A stretch of DNA of 53,366 nucleotides, taken from positions 1 to 53,366 of the forward strand of contig NZ_JAENKO010000031.1 of assembly GCF_016599145.1 (NCBI RefSeq), read 5' to 3'. A program made the position numbers and the translations under genes. This DNA comes from Tomitella cavernea (GTDB lineage Bacteria; Actinomycetota; Actinomycetes; Mycobacteriales; Mycobacteriaceae). The notes beneath the pieces were generated by a model. That model ran no database searches. It was not told the origin of the DNA and saw only the letters and a list, made by a program, of their open reading frames with translations. This document shows positions 35,816 to 45,205 of this stretch, piece by piece. Numbering within the stretch: the stretch's first letter is position 1; every line of letters begins with the position of its first letter.

Positions 35816-37118
35816 CCGGGTCCAGTCCGAGTAGGGGGAATACGTTGTCGCGGGTGTCGGCGATGGCCGCGTCGATGCGGGCCAGGTCGCGCTCCGCCTT
35901 GTCGACCTGGGTCACCGCGCTCAGCGGCAACGGGTCGGATCGGCCGCTCCACGGCTCGAAGTCCACCTCGCCCCCGTCGCCCATCGTCTCCGGCGCCTCG
36001 GCGCTGAGCATGAGCTCCGGCGACGCCGATTCGGCGACGGCGCGCGCGGCCTCCCGCCACGGTTCCGGCGTGGGCGTGTCGACGGGGACATCGACGTCGA
36101 GGACCGTGGCGAGCAGGTGCGTCCACGACCGCGGCACCACCCTCGTGACGCCGTATCCGCCGCCGCCGGTGGACAGCCAGCGCCCCTCGCACAGCTCGTC
36201 GGCCAGGTCGCGGATCGCGCGGAAGGCCGCACGGTGCCCGTCGACGGTGAGGTTGAGGTCCGCCAGCGGGTCCTCACGGTGGCTGTCCACCCCGCATTGG
36301 CTGACGATGATCTGCGGGCGGAACGCGCGCAGCGCCCCCGGCACCACCGCGTGGAAGGCCCGCAGCCACAGCGCGTCGGCCGTGCCGGGGAGCACCGCCA
36401 GGTTCACCGCCGACCCCTCCGCGTCGCCGAAGCCCGTCTCCGCCGGCCAGCCGGTGTTCGGCCACAGCGTCGCCGGGTGCTGGTGGATCGACACGGTGAG
36501 CACGCGCGGGTCGCCGACGAACGCGCGCTGCACGCCGTCGCCGTGGTGCACGTCCACGTCGACGTAGCCGATGCGGTCGAAGCCGTTGTCCAGCAGCCAG
36601 GAGATGGCGATCGCGCAGTCGTTGTAGACGCAGAACCCTGCGGCGTGGTCGGACATCGCGTGGTGCATGCCGCCGCCGATGTTCACCGCCCTGCGCGCCG
36701 TCCCGGAGGCGATGGCCTGCGCCGCGGCGAGGGACCCTCCCGCGAGGATCGCGCTGGCCTCGTGCATATGCGCGAACACCGGGTTGTCGTCGGTGCCCAG
36801 GCCGTGCTCCACCCGGCCGTGCGGATCGCGCACCGCCGCGATGTATCCGGGCGTGTGCACGCGCAGCAGCTCGCCGTCCGAGGGCTGCGAGGGGCGCAGC
36901 GTCTCCACCCCGTCGAGCACGCCGAGCTCCCGGGCCAAGCGCATCGTCAGGTCGAGCCGCGCCGGGTTCATCGGATGGGTGTCGCTGAGCCGGTAGGACA
37001 GGTATTCGTCGGTCCAGACGACCGCCGGGCCGCCGGATCCGCGCCGCCCGCCCGGCGGCCAGGAACCGCGGCTCGCGTACAGCGGGCCGGCGACATCCGG
37101 CTCCGTGTGAGATGACAT
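35799..37118 (-). CDS. acuC: AcuC-type histone deacetylase-like lysine deacetylase
   Basis: 439 aa. Zn-dependent class I/II HDAC fold. Catalytic and zinc-binding motifs are intact: GGGMHHAMSDHAAGFCVYND and YVDVDVHHGDGVQ, then SQCGVDSHREDPLADL and STGGGGYG. In Bacillus AcuC removes acetyl groups from AMP-forming acetyl-CoA synthetase. Followed with overlap by the GNAT/acyl-CoA synthetase fusion, giving an acetylation/deacetylation operon. ATG 37118 is fixed by TAGCGT seven bases upstream. Divergent from ideR. Confidence 0.92.
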   Translation of the reverse strand: MSSHTEPDVAGPLYASRGSWPPGGRRGSGGPAVVWTDEYLSYRLSDTHPMNPARLDLTMRLARELGVLDGVETLRPSQPSDGELLRVHTPGYIAAVRDPHGRVEHGLGTDDNPVFAHMHEASAILAGGSLAAAQAIASGTARRAVNIGGGMHHAMSDHAAGFCVYNDCAIAISWLLDNGFDRIGYVDVDVHHGDGVQRAFVGDPRVLTVSIHQHPATLWPNTGWPAETGFGDAEGSAVNLAVLPGTADALWLRAFHAVVPGALRAFRPQIIVSQCGVDSHREDPLADLNLTVDGHRAAFRAIRDLADELCEGRWLSTGGGGYGVTRVVPRSWTHLLATVLDVDVPVDTPTPEPWREAARAVAESASPELMLSAEAPETMGDGGEVDFEPWSGRSDPLPLSAVTQVDKAERDLARIDAAIADTRDNVFPLLGLDPDDPRD

Positions 37119-37125
37119 GCACCTG

Positions 37126-37131
37126 ACGCTA
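37126..37131 (-). promoter_or_regulatory. -10 hexamer TAGCGT of acuC-patA
   Basis: On the minus strand TAGCGT, 7 nt, ATG 37118; leaderless geometry. Confidence 0.5.
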
Positions 37132-37277
37132 CTGCCCGCGGCGGCCCGGCGTGGACGGCTCGACCGATCGCCGCCGTGTGCGGCGCGGACCTGCGGGCCA
37201 CGCCCGGATTCCCGTCCGGCTCGCACCGTCCCGGACCGATCGTCCACAATGGTCACTCCCGTCGCAGCGGGCGACGA

Positions 37278-37283
37278 TAGACT
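37278..37283 (+). promoter_or_regulatory. candidate -10 box TAGACT of ideR-galE
   Basis: Best TANNNT match upstream of ideR, about 43 bp before the GTG, giving a leader of about 36 nt that contains GAAGGA. No DtxR/IdeR box overlaps it. Confidence 0.4.
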
Positions 37284-37325
37284 GGCGAGGACGTGAGGGG
37301 AAAACCTAGTGAAGGATCTGACAGC

Positions 37326-38018
37326 GTGAAAGATCTGGTGGACACCACGGAGATGTACCTCCGCACCGTCTACGAATTGGAGGAGGAGGGTGTCGTCCCG
37401 CTGCGGGCCCGCATCGCCGAGCGCCTCGAGCAGTCCGGGCCCACCGTCAGCCAGACCGTTGCGCGCATGGAGCGCGATGGTCTGATCCGTGTCGGCACGG
37501 ACCGCCGCCTGGAGCTCACCGACTCCGGCCGCGAGATCGCCGTGTCCGTCATGCGCAAGCACCGGCTGGCCGAGCGGCTGCTGGTCGACGTGATCGGACT
37601 CGACTGGGAGGAGGTGCATGCCGAGGCGTGCCGCTGGGAGCACGTGATGAGCGAGGATGTCGAACGACGCCTGGTCTCGGTGCTGGGCCGGCCCACCACT
37701 TCGCCGTACGGCAACCCCATCCCGGGGCTGACTCAACTGGGCATGGAGCAGGCGGCCGTGACACCGCCGTCGGAGTTGACACGGCTCAGCGAACTGCCGC
37801 AGGGCAAATCCACCGCCGTGGTGATCCGCCGCCTGGCGGAGCACGTGCAAGTGGACACCGAGACGCTCGGTGCGCTGCGCGACGTGGGCGTGGTGCCCAA
37901 CGCGCGCGTCACCGTCCACGTGGACGGCGACGGCGTTCGCATCACCGCCGTCGGCCACGAGTCGTTCCACCTGCCCGATGACCTCGCACACGCCGTCCAG
38001 GTGGAGAAGATCGCATGA
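37326..38018 (+). CDS. ideR: iron-dependent DtxR/IdeR-family repressor
   Basis: 230 aa, the length of mycobacterial IdeR. Fe2+-activated repressor of iron uptake and activator of storage. Winged-helix HTH ([25 protein letters not shown]), dimerisation domain and C-terminal SH3-like domain. Every metal ligand sits at its usual number: Met10, Cys102, Glu105, His106 and His79, Glu83, His98. GTG 37326 ([12 protein letters not shown]) is preferred because it restores that numbering. The stop overlaps galE by four bases (ATGA). Confidence 0.96.
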   Translation: MKDLVDTTEMYLRTVYELEEEGVVPLRARIAERLEQSGPTVSQTVARMERDGLIRVGTDRRLELTDSGREIAVSVMRKHRLAERLLVDVIGLDWEEVHAEACRWEHVMSEDVERRLVSVLGRPTTSPYGNPIPGLTQLGMEQAAVTPPSELTRLSELPQGKSTAVVIRRLAEHVQVDTETLGALRDVGVVPNARVTVHVDGDGVRITAVGHESFHLPDDLAHAVQVEKIA

Positions 38019-39046
38019 CCGACGGCGACCGGCCGGCACCGATGCGCCTGCTCGTCACCGGCGGCGCCGGCTACGTGGGCAGCGTGTGCGCCACCCTGCT
38101 GCTCGAGCAGGGGCATCACGTGACCGTGCTCGACGACCTGTCCACCGGCAACCGCGACGCCGTGCCCGACGGCGCCGACTTCGTCGAGGGGGACGCGGGC
38201 GCGGACGCCGCACGCGTGCTGGGCGCGATGGCCGCTGACGGCCGCGGCCCCGCCGACGGCGTGCTGCACTTCGCCGCGATGTCGCTGGTCGGCGAATCGG
38301 TGCAGGAGCCGGCGCAGTACTGGCAGCGCAACGTGGTCACCGCGCTGGCCCTGCTGGACGCGATGCGCGCCGCCGGCGTGCCGCGGCTGGTGTTCTCCTC
38401 GACCGCCGCCACCTATGGCGAGCCGGAGCAGGTGCCGATCGCCGAGGAAGCGCCCACCGCACCCACCAACCCCTACGGCGCGACCAAGCTCGCGATCGAC
38501 CACGCGATCACCTCGTACGCCACCGCCTACGGTCTGGCCGCGGTGAGCCTGCGGTACTTCAACGTGGCCGGGGCGTACGGCGCCGCGGGCGAGAACCGCG
38601 CGGTGGAGACCCACCTGATCCCCCTCGTGCTCCAGGCCGCCCTGGGACACCGCGAGTCGATCTCCGTGTTCGGCCGCGACTGGCCCACCGAGGACGGAAC
38701 GGCGGTCCGCGACTACATCCACGTCCTCGACCTGGCCGAGGCCCATGCTTTGGCCCTCGGCCAGGCCTCCCCCGGCAGCCACGCGATCTACAACCTCGGC
38801 AGCGGCGCCGGCTTCTCCGTACAGCAGGTGATCGACGCCTGCGCACGCGTCACCGGCCGCGACATCCCCGTCGTCGACGCCCCGCGGCGCCCGGGCGACC
38901 CGGCAGTGCTCATCGCGTCGAGCCGCAAGGCCATCGACGACCTCGGCTGGCGGCCCTCGCGCACCGGCCTGGACGAGATCGTCGCCGACGCGTGGCGCTA
39001 CCTGCAGGAGCTGGGGCCGCGCGCACGGTCCGCACCGCGGCGATAG
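38015..39046 (+). CDS. galE: UDP-glucose 4-epimerase
   Basis: 343 aa. Interconverts UDP-glucose and UDP-galactose, supplying galactan and LAM precursors. NAD-binding [12 protein letters not shown] at residues 10-21, [10 protein letters not shown], and the catalytic Tyr-x-x-x-Lys in [10 protein letters not shown]. The ATGA overlap with ideR indicates translational coupling; a dtxR-galE pair is also known in Corynebacterium, so the link is old although its logic is unclear. Confidence 0.95.
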   Translation: MTDGDRPAPMRLLVTGGAGYVGSVCATLLLEQGHHVTVLDDLSTGNRDAVPDGADFVEGDAGADAARVLGAMAADGRGPADGVLHFAAMSLVGESVQEPAQYWQRNVVTALALLDAMRAAGVPRLVFSSTAATYGEPEQVPIAEEAPTAPTNPYGATKLAIDHAITSYATAYGLAAVSLRYFNVAGAYGAAGENRAVETHLIPLVLQAALGHRESISVFGRDWPTEDGTAVRDYIHVLDLAEAHALALGQASPGSHAIYNLGSGAGFSVQQVIDACARVTGRDIPVVDAPRRPGDPAVLIASSRKAIDDLGWRPSRTGLDEIVADAWRYLQELGPRARSAPRR

Positions 39047-39089
39047 TGTCCGCAGCGGTAGCCCCCGCCGCAGCAGCACCAGCACGCAG

Positions 39090-40241
39090 TCACGATGCCG
39101 CGCCCGCGGCAGCCTCACCGCCGCCGCGGGCGTGCTCGTCGAGCCACGGCACGACGAGCCCCTCGGCCGCGCTCGACTCCACCGCGTACCGGGCGAGTTC
39201 ACGGATCCGCTCCGGGTGGAGGCCCATCGCCAACGCCTCGTTGAGCAGACCCGCGAGCCCGTGCGCGGGGCACTCCGCCAGTGCCGCGTCCACCGCGACA
39301 CCCGCCATGGTGCCATCTCCGGCCGCATAGGCGGCGAACGCGAGCAGCGCGGCCGCCTCGGCGCGCAGCATCCCCTCGAGGCGCCGCGCGAGGATCCCCC
39401 ACAACCGCCGCGCGGCCTCCGCCCTGCCCCCGACGGCCAGCCCCATCGCCGCGTCGCGGACCTCGGGGGACCCGAGCGCCAGCGCCGCACGCGCCGCCTC
39501 CCCCACCGCCAGGTCACCGCACCGCTCGAGACCCACGACAGCGGCCAGCACGTCGTCGAACTCGGCCGCCGGCGCCTCCGCACCGCCGATGCGGCGTTGC
39601 GTGAGCACCGTACCGGCGAGACGGCCCAGCTCGTCGAAGAGCGCGTCGCGCAGTTCCGGCGGATCCGGCGCCAGCACCGCCTCTACCTCCGCGCGCGAGC
39701 CGTGGATGGTGCGCCCGTGGAACACGTGCGTGGCGGTGAGGTCGGACGCGTGCGGATCCGGCACCGTCCCGCAGCGCTCCCCGTCCGGAAGCTCCGTCCA
39801 CGGGGCGCCGTCCGCCACCGCCGAGGCCACGACAGCCCCCACCACGTCGATCGGTGCCGCGCCGAACCGCATGAGCAACTGCTGGATCAGCCAGTCGTGG
39901 CACGCCTCCGGGGCCGAGGGGCCGTCCCAAGCGCCGTCGACGATGACGGCGAGCACGTCGAACTGCTCGTCACGGCGCATGGCGCGCAGCCGGGCGGCGA
40001 GGTCGTCCACCGCCTCCGGATGCGCCAGCAGCGCGGGCAGGTCCTGGCGCAGCGTCGCCATCACTTGACGGCCGGACCCGCCGCCCAGCAGCACGAGGAC
40101 GAGCGAATCCTCCGGGACGAAGCCCAGCAGTCCGGGCAGCGCGGCGATGAGGTCACCAGGGCCGCCGAGGCCGATCCGGTCAGGCTGCGGTGGCGTTGCG
40201 TCGTCGGGGCGCGGCGGGGTGTCTGATCTCCATGTCGTCAT
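39090..40241 (-). CDS. DUF4192 family protein
   Basis: About 383 aa. The N-terminus GGPGDLIAALPGLLGFVPEDSLVLVLL is the signature start of DUF4192; the rest is Ala/Glu-rich helical repeats. No signal peptide. ATG 40241 (MTTWRSD) is taken; GTG 40250 is possible. It corresponds in place to Rv2712c by my recollection. Function unknown. Preceded on the same strand by the lipoprotein gene. Confidence 0.82.
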   Translation of the reverse strand: MTTWRSDTPPRPDDATPPQPDRIGLGGPGDLIAALPGLLGFVPEDSLVLVLLGGGSGRQVMATLRQDLPALLAHPEAVDDLAARLRAMRRDEQFDVLAVIVDGAWDGPSAPEACHDWLIQQLLMRFGAAPIDVVGAVVASAVADGAPWTELPDGERCGTVPDPHASDLTATHVFHGRTIHGSRAEVEAVLAPDPPELRDALFDELGRLAGTVLTQRRIGGAEAPAAEFDDVLAAVVGLERCGDLAVGEAARAALALGSPEVRDAAMGLAVGGRAEAARRLWGILARRLEGMLRAEAAALLAFAAYAAGDGTMAGVAVDAALAECPAHGLAGLLNEALAMGLHPERIRELARYAVESSAAEGLVVPWLDEHARGGGEAAAGAAS

Positions 40242-40361
40242 GCCCACCACAGTGCGTCACCACGAGCGGGCACCGGCACGCTCCATCGTGCAGCCTCCTG
40301 GGGTTCTGCAGAAATCTGTGGACAACGGCGCCTGTGGAAAATCGGCCGCCGGCGGGTCCGT

Positions 40362-41225
40362 CTATCCGGCGCGAACAGTGTCGATGGCGTCTGCGAGCAG
40401 GCCTGACAGGTCCTCGGCCGACGGCGGCCGGCCGTGCTGGTTCATCCCGACCACGAAGATCCGGACGTCGTCCACCTGCGCGGCCAGCGTCGTCGACCGC
40501 TGCTCGATGGACGGTTCGCCCGAGCCGGAACTCACCCGCTGCACATAGGCCACCACCTCGTGATCCGCGACATCGGGAACGTCGAGCATCGTGCGCGTGA
40601 TCGCGGACTGCGCGCCGAAACGGGTGGACTCCACCTTCGTGCATCCATCGATCCGCTCCCCGAACTCGGCGAGGTCCGTCGGCACCCGCTCAAGCTGCAC
40701 GGCCATAGTCGTGTTGTCGGCCGCATTGGTGGCGGAAATGACCGCCAGGTCGTCTGGCTGCGGCGGCTCCGCGCTGGGCGAGCACCGGACGGGCCTGGTC
40801 CGCGCCCCACGCTGCACGCCTGCCAAGTCCTCCGACGCCGACACCGCATTGTGATGCGACAGGACCGCGGCGCTTTCCGCGAACCCCGCGGGGAAGGCCG
40901 CCGGCCGGGGCAGGAGTCTGTCGAGCGCGCCGGCGTGCGCCCCGGGGGCCGACGTGGCGTTCTGCGGCGGCGTGGTGGGGGTGGCCGGCGCCGTCGTGCC
41001 GGGAGCAGATGTGCCGGGCGCCGCGGAGGACGTGGTGGGCGGCACCGCCCGGGAGCCCGCGGCGGCGCCCTCCGCCGGATACGCCTGCCCATTCACCGTC
41101 GAGTTGCAGCCGGCCGCCAGCAACGCCGCCCCGCAGCACAACGCCGCGACGCCGCGGGCGGCACGGTCCCGACGACCCCGACGACCCTTCGTGCGCCGAA
41201 TGCCATCGACGGCAAAACCTCTCAC
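40362..41225 (-). CDS. putative secreted lipoprotein, unidentified family
   Basis: About 287 aa. A basic N-terminus (RRTKGRRGRRDRAARG), hydrophobic VAALCCGAALLAAG and lipobox LAAGC predict a type II signal peptide. A Thr/Pro/Ala-rich linker (about 50-85) leads to a globular domain of about 190 residues with two Cys that could form a disulfide (RPVRCSPS and IDGCTKVE). It resembles the small sensor-like extracellular domains of Mycobacteriales lipoproteins, but I do not recognise it. GTG 41225 is chosen for a GGAGGAA about 4 nt upstream. Confidence 0.72.
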   Translation of the reverse strand: MRGFAVDGIRRTKGRRGRRDRAARGVAALCCGAALLAAGCNSTVNGQAYPAEGAAAGSRAVPPTTSSAAPGTSAPGTTAPATPTTPPQNATSAPGAHAGALDRLLPRPAAFPAGFAESAAVLSHHNAVSASEDLAGVQRGARTRPVRCSPSAEPPQPDDLAVISATNAADNTTMAVQLERVPTDLAEFGERIDGCTKVESTRFGAQSAITRTMLDVPDVADHEVVAYVQRVSSGSGEPSIEQRSTTLAAQVDDVRIFVVGMNQHGRPPSAEDLSGLLADAIDTVRAG

Positions 41226-41361
41226 GCGTTCCTCCGGCCAATCGCGGTTCGCGGTCCACATCCAGTCCCCCAACCATAGGCACACACCGCGCCCGCGTCC
41301 GGCAGGACATCCCCGCACCGTGCCCGCTGCACGCCCGCCGCCGCCGCACGAGACCGACATC

Positions 41362-41367
41362 TACTAT
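41362..41367 (+). promoter_or_regulatory. candidate -10 box TACTAT of the PAC2 gene
   Basis: TACTAT, about 140 bp upstream of the PAC2 start, is the closest TATAAT-like hexamer in the divergent intergenic region; no clear -35. Confidence 0.35.
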
Positions 41368-41505
41368 GGGGCCCGGGATAGGGACCGGCGCACAGCCGGG
41401 GTCCGACCGGCGCCGCGGCAGCAGACCGCGACCGCCACCCGACACACCGGGAGCCGCACCGGCCCCGGTTGCGGACGCGGGTCGCGCACCGCGCCGAGGA
41501 AGGGG

Positions 41506-42597
41506 ATGAACGTGGATCAGGATTCCGGCATGTTCGAGCTGGAGTGCCCGCTGCCGGAAGTCACCGCTCCCGACGGCACCGGGCCGCTGTTGCTGCACGC
41601 CCTCGAAGGCTTCACCGATGCCGGGCACGCGGTCCGCATCGCCACCGCGCATCTGCTGGATACGCTCGAATCCGAGCCGGTGGCCACCTTCGACATCGAT
41701 GCGCTGCTCGATTACCGCTCGCGGCGCCCGGTGATGACCTTCCGGGACAATCGCTTCACCGACTACGCCACCCCGCGCCTGGAGCTGCACCGGCTGCTCG
41801 ACGACGACGACGTGCCCTTCCTGCTGCTCTCCGGACTGGAGCCCGACCTCCAGTGGGACCGCTTCACGCGGGCCGTGTGCACCCTCGTCGAGGAGCTCGG
41901 GGTGGAGCGCACCATCGGGCTCAGCGCGATCCCGATGGCCGTCCCGCACACCCGTCCCACCGGCGTCACCGCGCATTCCGGCAACAGCACGATCCGCGGC
42001 GACTACCACAAATGGGACGGTGAGATGTCGATCCCCGGCAGCGCCGCCGGGCTGCTAGAGCTGCGCCTGACCGAGCTCGACCACCCCACCCTGGGGTTCG
42101 CCGTGCACGTGCCGCACTACCTGGCGCAGTCGGACTATCCGGGCTCCGCGGAAAAGCTGCTCGAGTGCGTGATGGAGAACACGGAACTGCAGCTGCCGCT
42201 GACCGAGCTGGGCACCGCCGCGGCGCGCGTGCGCGAACAGATCGACGGACAGGTGCAGGGCAACGAGGAGGTCGCCGGCGTCGTCAAGGCGCTGGAGAAC
42301 CAGTACGACGCCTACGTCACCGCCGAAGAGCGCCGGTCCTCGCTGCTCGCCGAGGAGGGCGACCTGCCCAGCGGCGACGAGCTGGGCGCCGAGTTCGAGC
42401 GCTTCCTGGCCGAGCAGCTCGGCGGCAAGCCCGGTGACCAGCCCGGCTCGCCCTTCGACCCCGGACCGGGTTCCGGCCGTCCCGGCGACGGGCGGCAGGA
42501 CTCGGCCCCCGGGGAGGACGGCGACACCGAAGAAGGCGGCAAGGACGAAGGCGGCTCCGGCGACAGTGGCGCGGGCGGCGACGGCACCGGCTCCTGA
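41506..42597 (+). CDS. PAC2 family protein (proteasome-assembly-chaperone-like)
   Basis: 363 aa. PAC2 domain with GPLLLHALEGFTDAGHAVRIAT at the start and IGLSAIPMAVPHTRPTGVTAHSGN in the middle; a charged helical part and a 60-residue Gly/Asp/Glu-rich disordered tail follow. Family and place correspond to Rv2714. The structure resembles a eukaryotic proteasome-assembly chaperone, but the bacterial role is unknown. ATG 41506 has GAGGA 5 nt upstream; GTG 41512 is also acceptable. Followed 64 bp later by the DUF3516 helicase. Confidence 0.9.
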   Translation: MNVDQDSGMFELECPLPEVTAPDGTGPLLLHALEGFTDAGHAVRIATAHLLDTLESEPVATFDIDALLDYRSRRPVMTFRDNRFTDYATPRLELHRLLDDDDVPFLLLSGLEPDLQWDRFTRAVCTLVEELGVERTIGLSAIPMAVPHTRPTGVTAHSGNSTIRGDYHKWDGEMSIPGSAAGLLELRLTELDHPTLGFAVHVPHYLAQSDYPGSAEKLLECVMENTELQLPLTELGTAAARVREQIDGQVQGNEEVAGVVKALENQYDAYVTAEERRSSLLAEEGDLPSGDELGAEFERFLAEQLGGKPGDQPGSPFDPGPGSGRPGDGRQDSAPGEDGDTEEGGKDEGGSGDSGAGGDGTGS

Positions 42598-42649
42598 CCC
42601 GCCCACCGGCCGCGCCCCCACCCCGGGCGGCGGCGCACCGGACACCGCC

Positions 42650-42655
42650 TAGGCT
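42650..42655 (+). promoter_or_regulatory. -10 hexamer TAGGCT of the DUF3516 helicase
   Basis: TAGGCT, 6 nt, ATG 42662; leaderless geometry, so the helicase probably has its own promoter. Confidence 0.5.
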
Positions 42656-42661
42656 GGACGG

Positions 42662-45187
42662 ATGCTGCTCAGCGACAGGATCCCCGTAGACCCGCTCGAC
42701 GAGGACGCGCTCTACGAGCGGTTCGTCGAATGGGCCGAGGACTCCGGCATCGCGCTGTATCCGGCACAGGACGAGGCGGTCATAGAGCTCGCCTCCGGCG
42801 CGAATGTGATTCTGGCCACCCCGACCGGCTCCGGCAAGTCGCTCGTCGCGGTCGCCGCCCACTTCATCGCACTGTGCCAGGGTCGCCGGACCTACTACAC
42901 CGCCCCCATCAAGGCGCTGGTCTCGGAGAAGTTCTTCGCGCTGTGCCAGGTCTTCGGCGCCGACAACGTGGGCATGATGACCGGAGACGCCGCCGTCAAC
43001 GCGGACGCCCCGATCATCTGCGCCACCGCCGAGATCGTGGCCAACCTGGCCCTGCGCGGCGGACCGGAGTCCGACATCGGTCAGGTGGTGATGGACGAGT
43101 TCCACTACTACGCCGAGCCGGACCGCGGCTGGGCGTGGCAGGTGCCGCTGCTCGAGCTGCCCCGCGCACAGTTCCTGCTGATGTCCGCCACGCTCGGCGA
43201 CGTGACGTATCTGCGCGAGGACCTCACCCGCCGCACCGGGCGCGGCACCGCGCTGGTCGCCGGGGCGGAACGCCCCGTGCCGCTGTCGTTCTCCTACGCG
43301 ATGACGCCCGTGCACGAGACCATCGAGGAGCTCGTCGCGAAGGACCTCTGCCCGGCCTACGTCGTCCACTTCACCCAGGCGGCCGCGCTCGAACGCGCCC
43401 AGTCGCTCACGAGCATCAAACTGGCATCGAAGGACCGGAAGGCCGAGATCACCGAGGCGCTGGCGGGATTCCGCTTCACCACCACGTTCGGCCGCACGCT
43501 GCGGCGCCTGCTCCAGCACGGGATCGGCGTGCACCACGCGGGAATGCTGCCCAAGTACCGACGGCTGGTGGAACGGCTCGCGCAGGAAGGCCTGCTGGCG
43601 GTCATCTGCGGCACCGACACGCTCGGCGTCGGCATCAACGTGCCCATCCGCACCGTGCTGCTGACGGGGCTGTCCAAGTACGACGGCGTGCGCACCCGCC
43701 ACCTGAAGGCACGGGAGTTCCACCAGATCGCCGGGCGCGCGGGCCGCGCCGGCTACGACACCGCGGGCACCGTGGTGGCGCAGGCCCCCGACCACGACAT
43801 CGAGAACGCCCGGCTGCTCGCGAAGGCCGGCGACGACCCGAAGAAGCGCCGCAAGGTGCACCGCAAGAAGCCGCCCGAGGGCTTCGTGTCGTGGAGCGAG
43901 CAGACCTTCGACAAGCTCGTCGCCGCGGACCCGGAGCCGCTGGTCTCCCGCTTCTCGGTCACCAACTCGATGCTGCTCAACGTCATCGCACGGCCCGGGA
44001 ACTGCTTCGACGCCATGCGCTCGCTGCTGGAGGACAACCACGAGCCTCGCGCCCGCCAGCGCAAACACATCCTGCAGGCCGTCCGGCTCTACCGGAGCCT
44101 GCTCCATGCGGGAGTGGTGGAACGCCTGGACACCGCCGACGAGGACGGGCGGCTGGCCCGGCTCACCGTGGACCTGCAAGCCAACTTCGCACTCAATCAG
44201 CCGTTGTCGCCGTTCGCCCTCGCGGCGTTCGAGCTGCTCGACCCCGAGTCCCCCGCCTACGCCGCCGACGTCATCTCGGTGGTGGAGGCGACGCTCGACG
44301 ACCCGCGCCAGGTGCTGCGCGCACAGCAGCATGCCGCACGCGGCGAGGCCGTGGCCGAGATGAAGGCGGAGGGCATCGAGTACGAGGAACGCATGGAGCT
44401 GCTGGAGGAGGTCACCTGGCCGAAACCGCTCGAGGAGCTGCTGGCGCCGGCCTACGCGACCTACCGGGAAACCCACCCGTGGCTCAGCGAGTTCGCGTTG
44501 TCGCCGAAGTCGGTGGTGCGCGACATGATCGAGAACGCGATGACGTTCTCCGACCTGATCTCGCGCTACGGCCTGTCCCGTTCCGAGGGCACCGTGCTGC
44601 GGTACCTCGCCGACGCCTACCGGGCGCTGCGCCAGACCGTCCCCGTGGAGATGCGCAGCGACGAGCTCGACGACATCATCGAGTGGCTCGGCGAGCTGAT
44701 CCGCCAGGTCGATTCGAGCCTGCTCGACGAGTGGGAGGAGCTGGTGGACCCGTCCGCCCCCTCGCAGGAGGCGGCGGAGAAGGCCTTCCACGGCGAGACC
44801 ACGCGCTCGATCACCGCCAACCCGCGCGCCTTCCGGATCATGCTGCGCAACGCCATGTTCCACCTGGTGCACACGATCGCGCGCCGGGACTGGGCGGCGC
44901 TCGAGCAGTGGGAGTTCGATCCCACGGCCGACGAATGGGCCGAGGCGTTCGCACCGTTCTTCGACGAGTACGGCGAGATGCTCACCGGCCCCGAAGCGCG
45001 CGGTCCGCAGATGTTCAGCGCGTCCGAGACAACGAACGAGGACGGCGAACCCACCTGGCGGCTGCGGCAGACGCTCGACGACCCCGACGGCGACCATGGC
45101 TGGGCCCTGGTGGCCGAGGTGGACATGGCCACGTCCGAAGAATCCGGCGAGGTGGTGCTGGACACGCTGTCCGTCGTGGCCGGGTGA
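42662..45187 (+). CDS. DEAD/DEAH box helicase with DUF3516 C-terminal region
   Basis: 841 aa. SF2 helicase of the Ski2/HelY-like group. Q-like motif YPAQDEAV, Walker A ATPTGSGKS (about 52-60), motif II MDEFHYY, motif III MSATLGD, motif V TDTLGVGINVP and motif VI GRAGRAGYDTAG. The C-terminal half is the actinobacterial DUF3516 extension. RNA processing or decay is likely from relatives but unproven. ATG 42662 is fixed by the TAGGCT box. Convergent with the DUF5997 gene, 18 bp away. Confidence 0.92.
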   Translation: MLLSDRIPVDPLDEDALYERFVEWAEDSGIALYPAQDEAVIELASGANVILATPTGSGKSLVAVAAHFIALCQGRRTYYTAPIKALVSEKFFALCQVFGADNVGMMTGDAAVNADAPIICATAEIVANLALRGGPESDIGQVVMDEFHYYAEPDRGWAWQVPLLELPRAQFLLMSATLGDVTYLREDLTRRTGRGTALVAGAERPVPLSFSYAMTPVHETIEELVAKDLCPAYVVHFTQAAALERAQSLTSIKLASKDRKAEITEALAGFRFTTTFGRTLRRLLQHGIGVHHAGMLPKYRRLVERLAQEGLLAVICGTDTLGVGINVPIRTVLLTGLSKYDGVRTRHLKAREFHQIAGRAGRAGYDTAGTVVAQAPDHDIENARLLAKAGDDPKKRRKVHRKKPPEGFVSWSEQTFDKLVAADPEPLVSRFSVTNSMLLNVIARPGNCFDAMRSLLEDNHEPRARQRKHILQAVRLYRSLLHAGVVERLDTADEDGRLARLTVDLQANFALNQPLSPFALAAFELLDPESPAYAADVISVVEATLDDPRQVLRAQQHAARGEAVAEMKAEGIEYEERMELLEEVTWPKPLEELLAPAYATYRETHPWLSEFALSPKSVVRDMIENAMTFSDLISRYGLSRSEGTVLRYLADAYRALRQTVPVEMRSDELDDIIEWLGELIRQVDSSLLDEWEELVDPSAPSQEAAEKAFHGETTRSITANPRAFRIMLRNAMFHLVHTIARRDWAALEQWEFDPTADEWAEAFAPFFDEYGEMLTGPEARGPQMFSASETTNEDGEPTWRLRQTLDDPDGDHGWALVAEVDMATSEESGEVVLDTLSVVAG

Positions 45188-45205
45188 GCGAGCGGGCGCG
45201 GGGCG

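Noticed and set aside
32936-36007. 1023-codon open frame on the plus strand
   Set aside because: Antisense to patA and the end of acuC; the translated sequence is His/Arg/Gly-biased without any motif.
37119-37325. DtxR/IdeR iron box upstream of ideR or acuC
   Set aside because: No sequence close to TTAGGTTAGSCTAACCTAA was seen here or elsewhere in the window.
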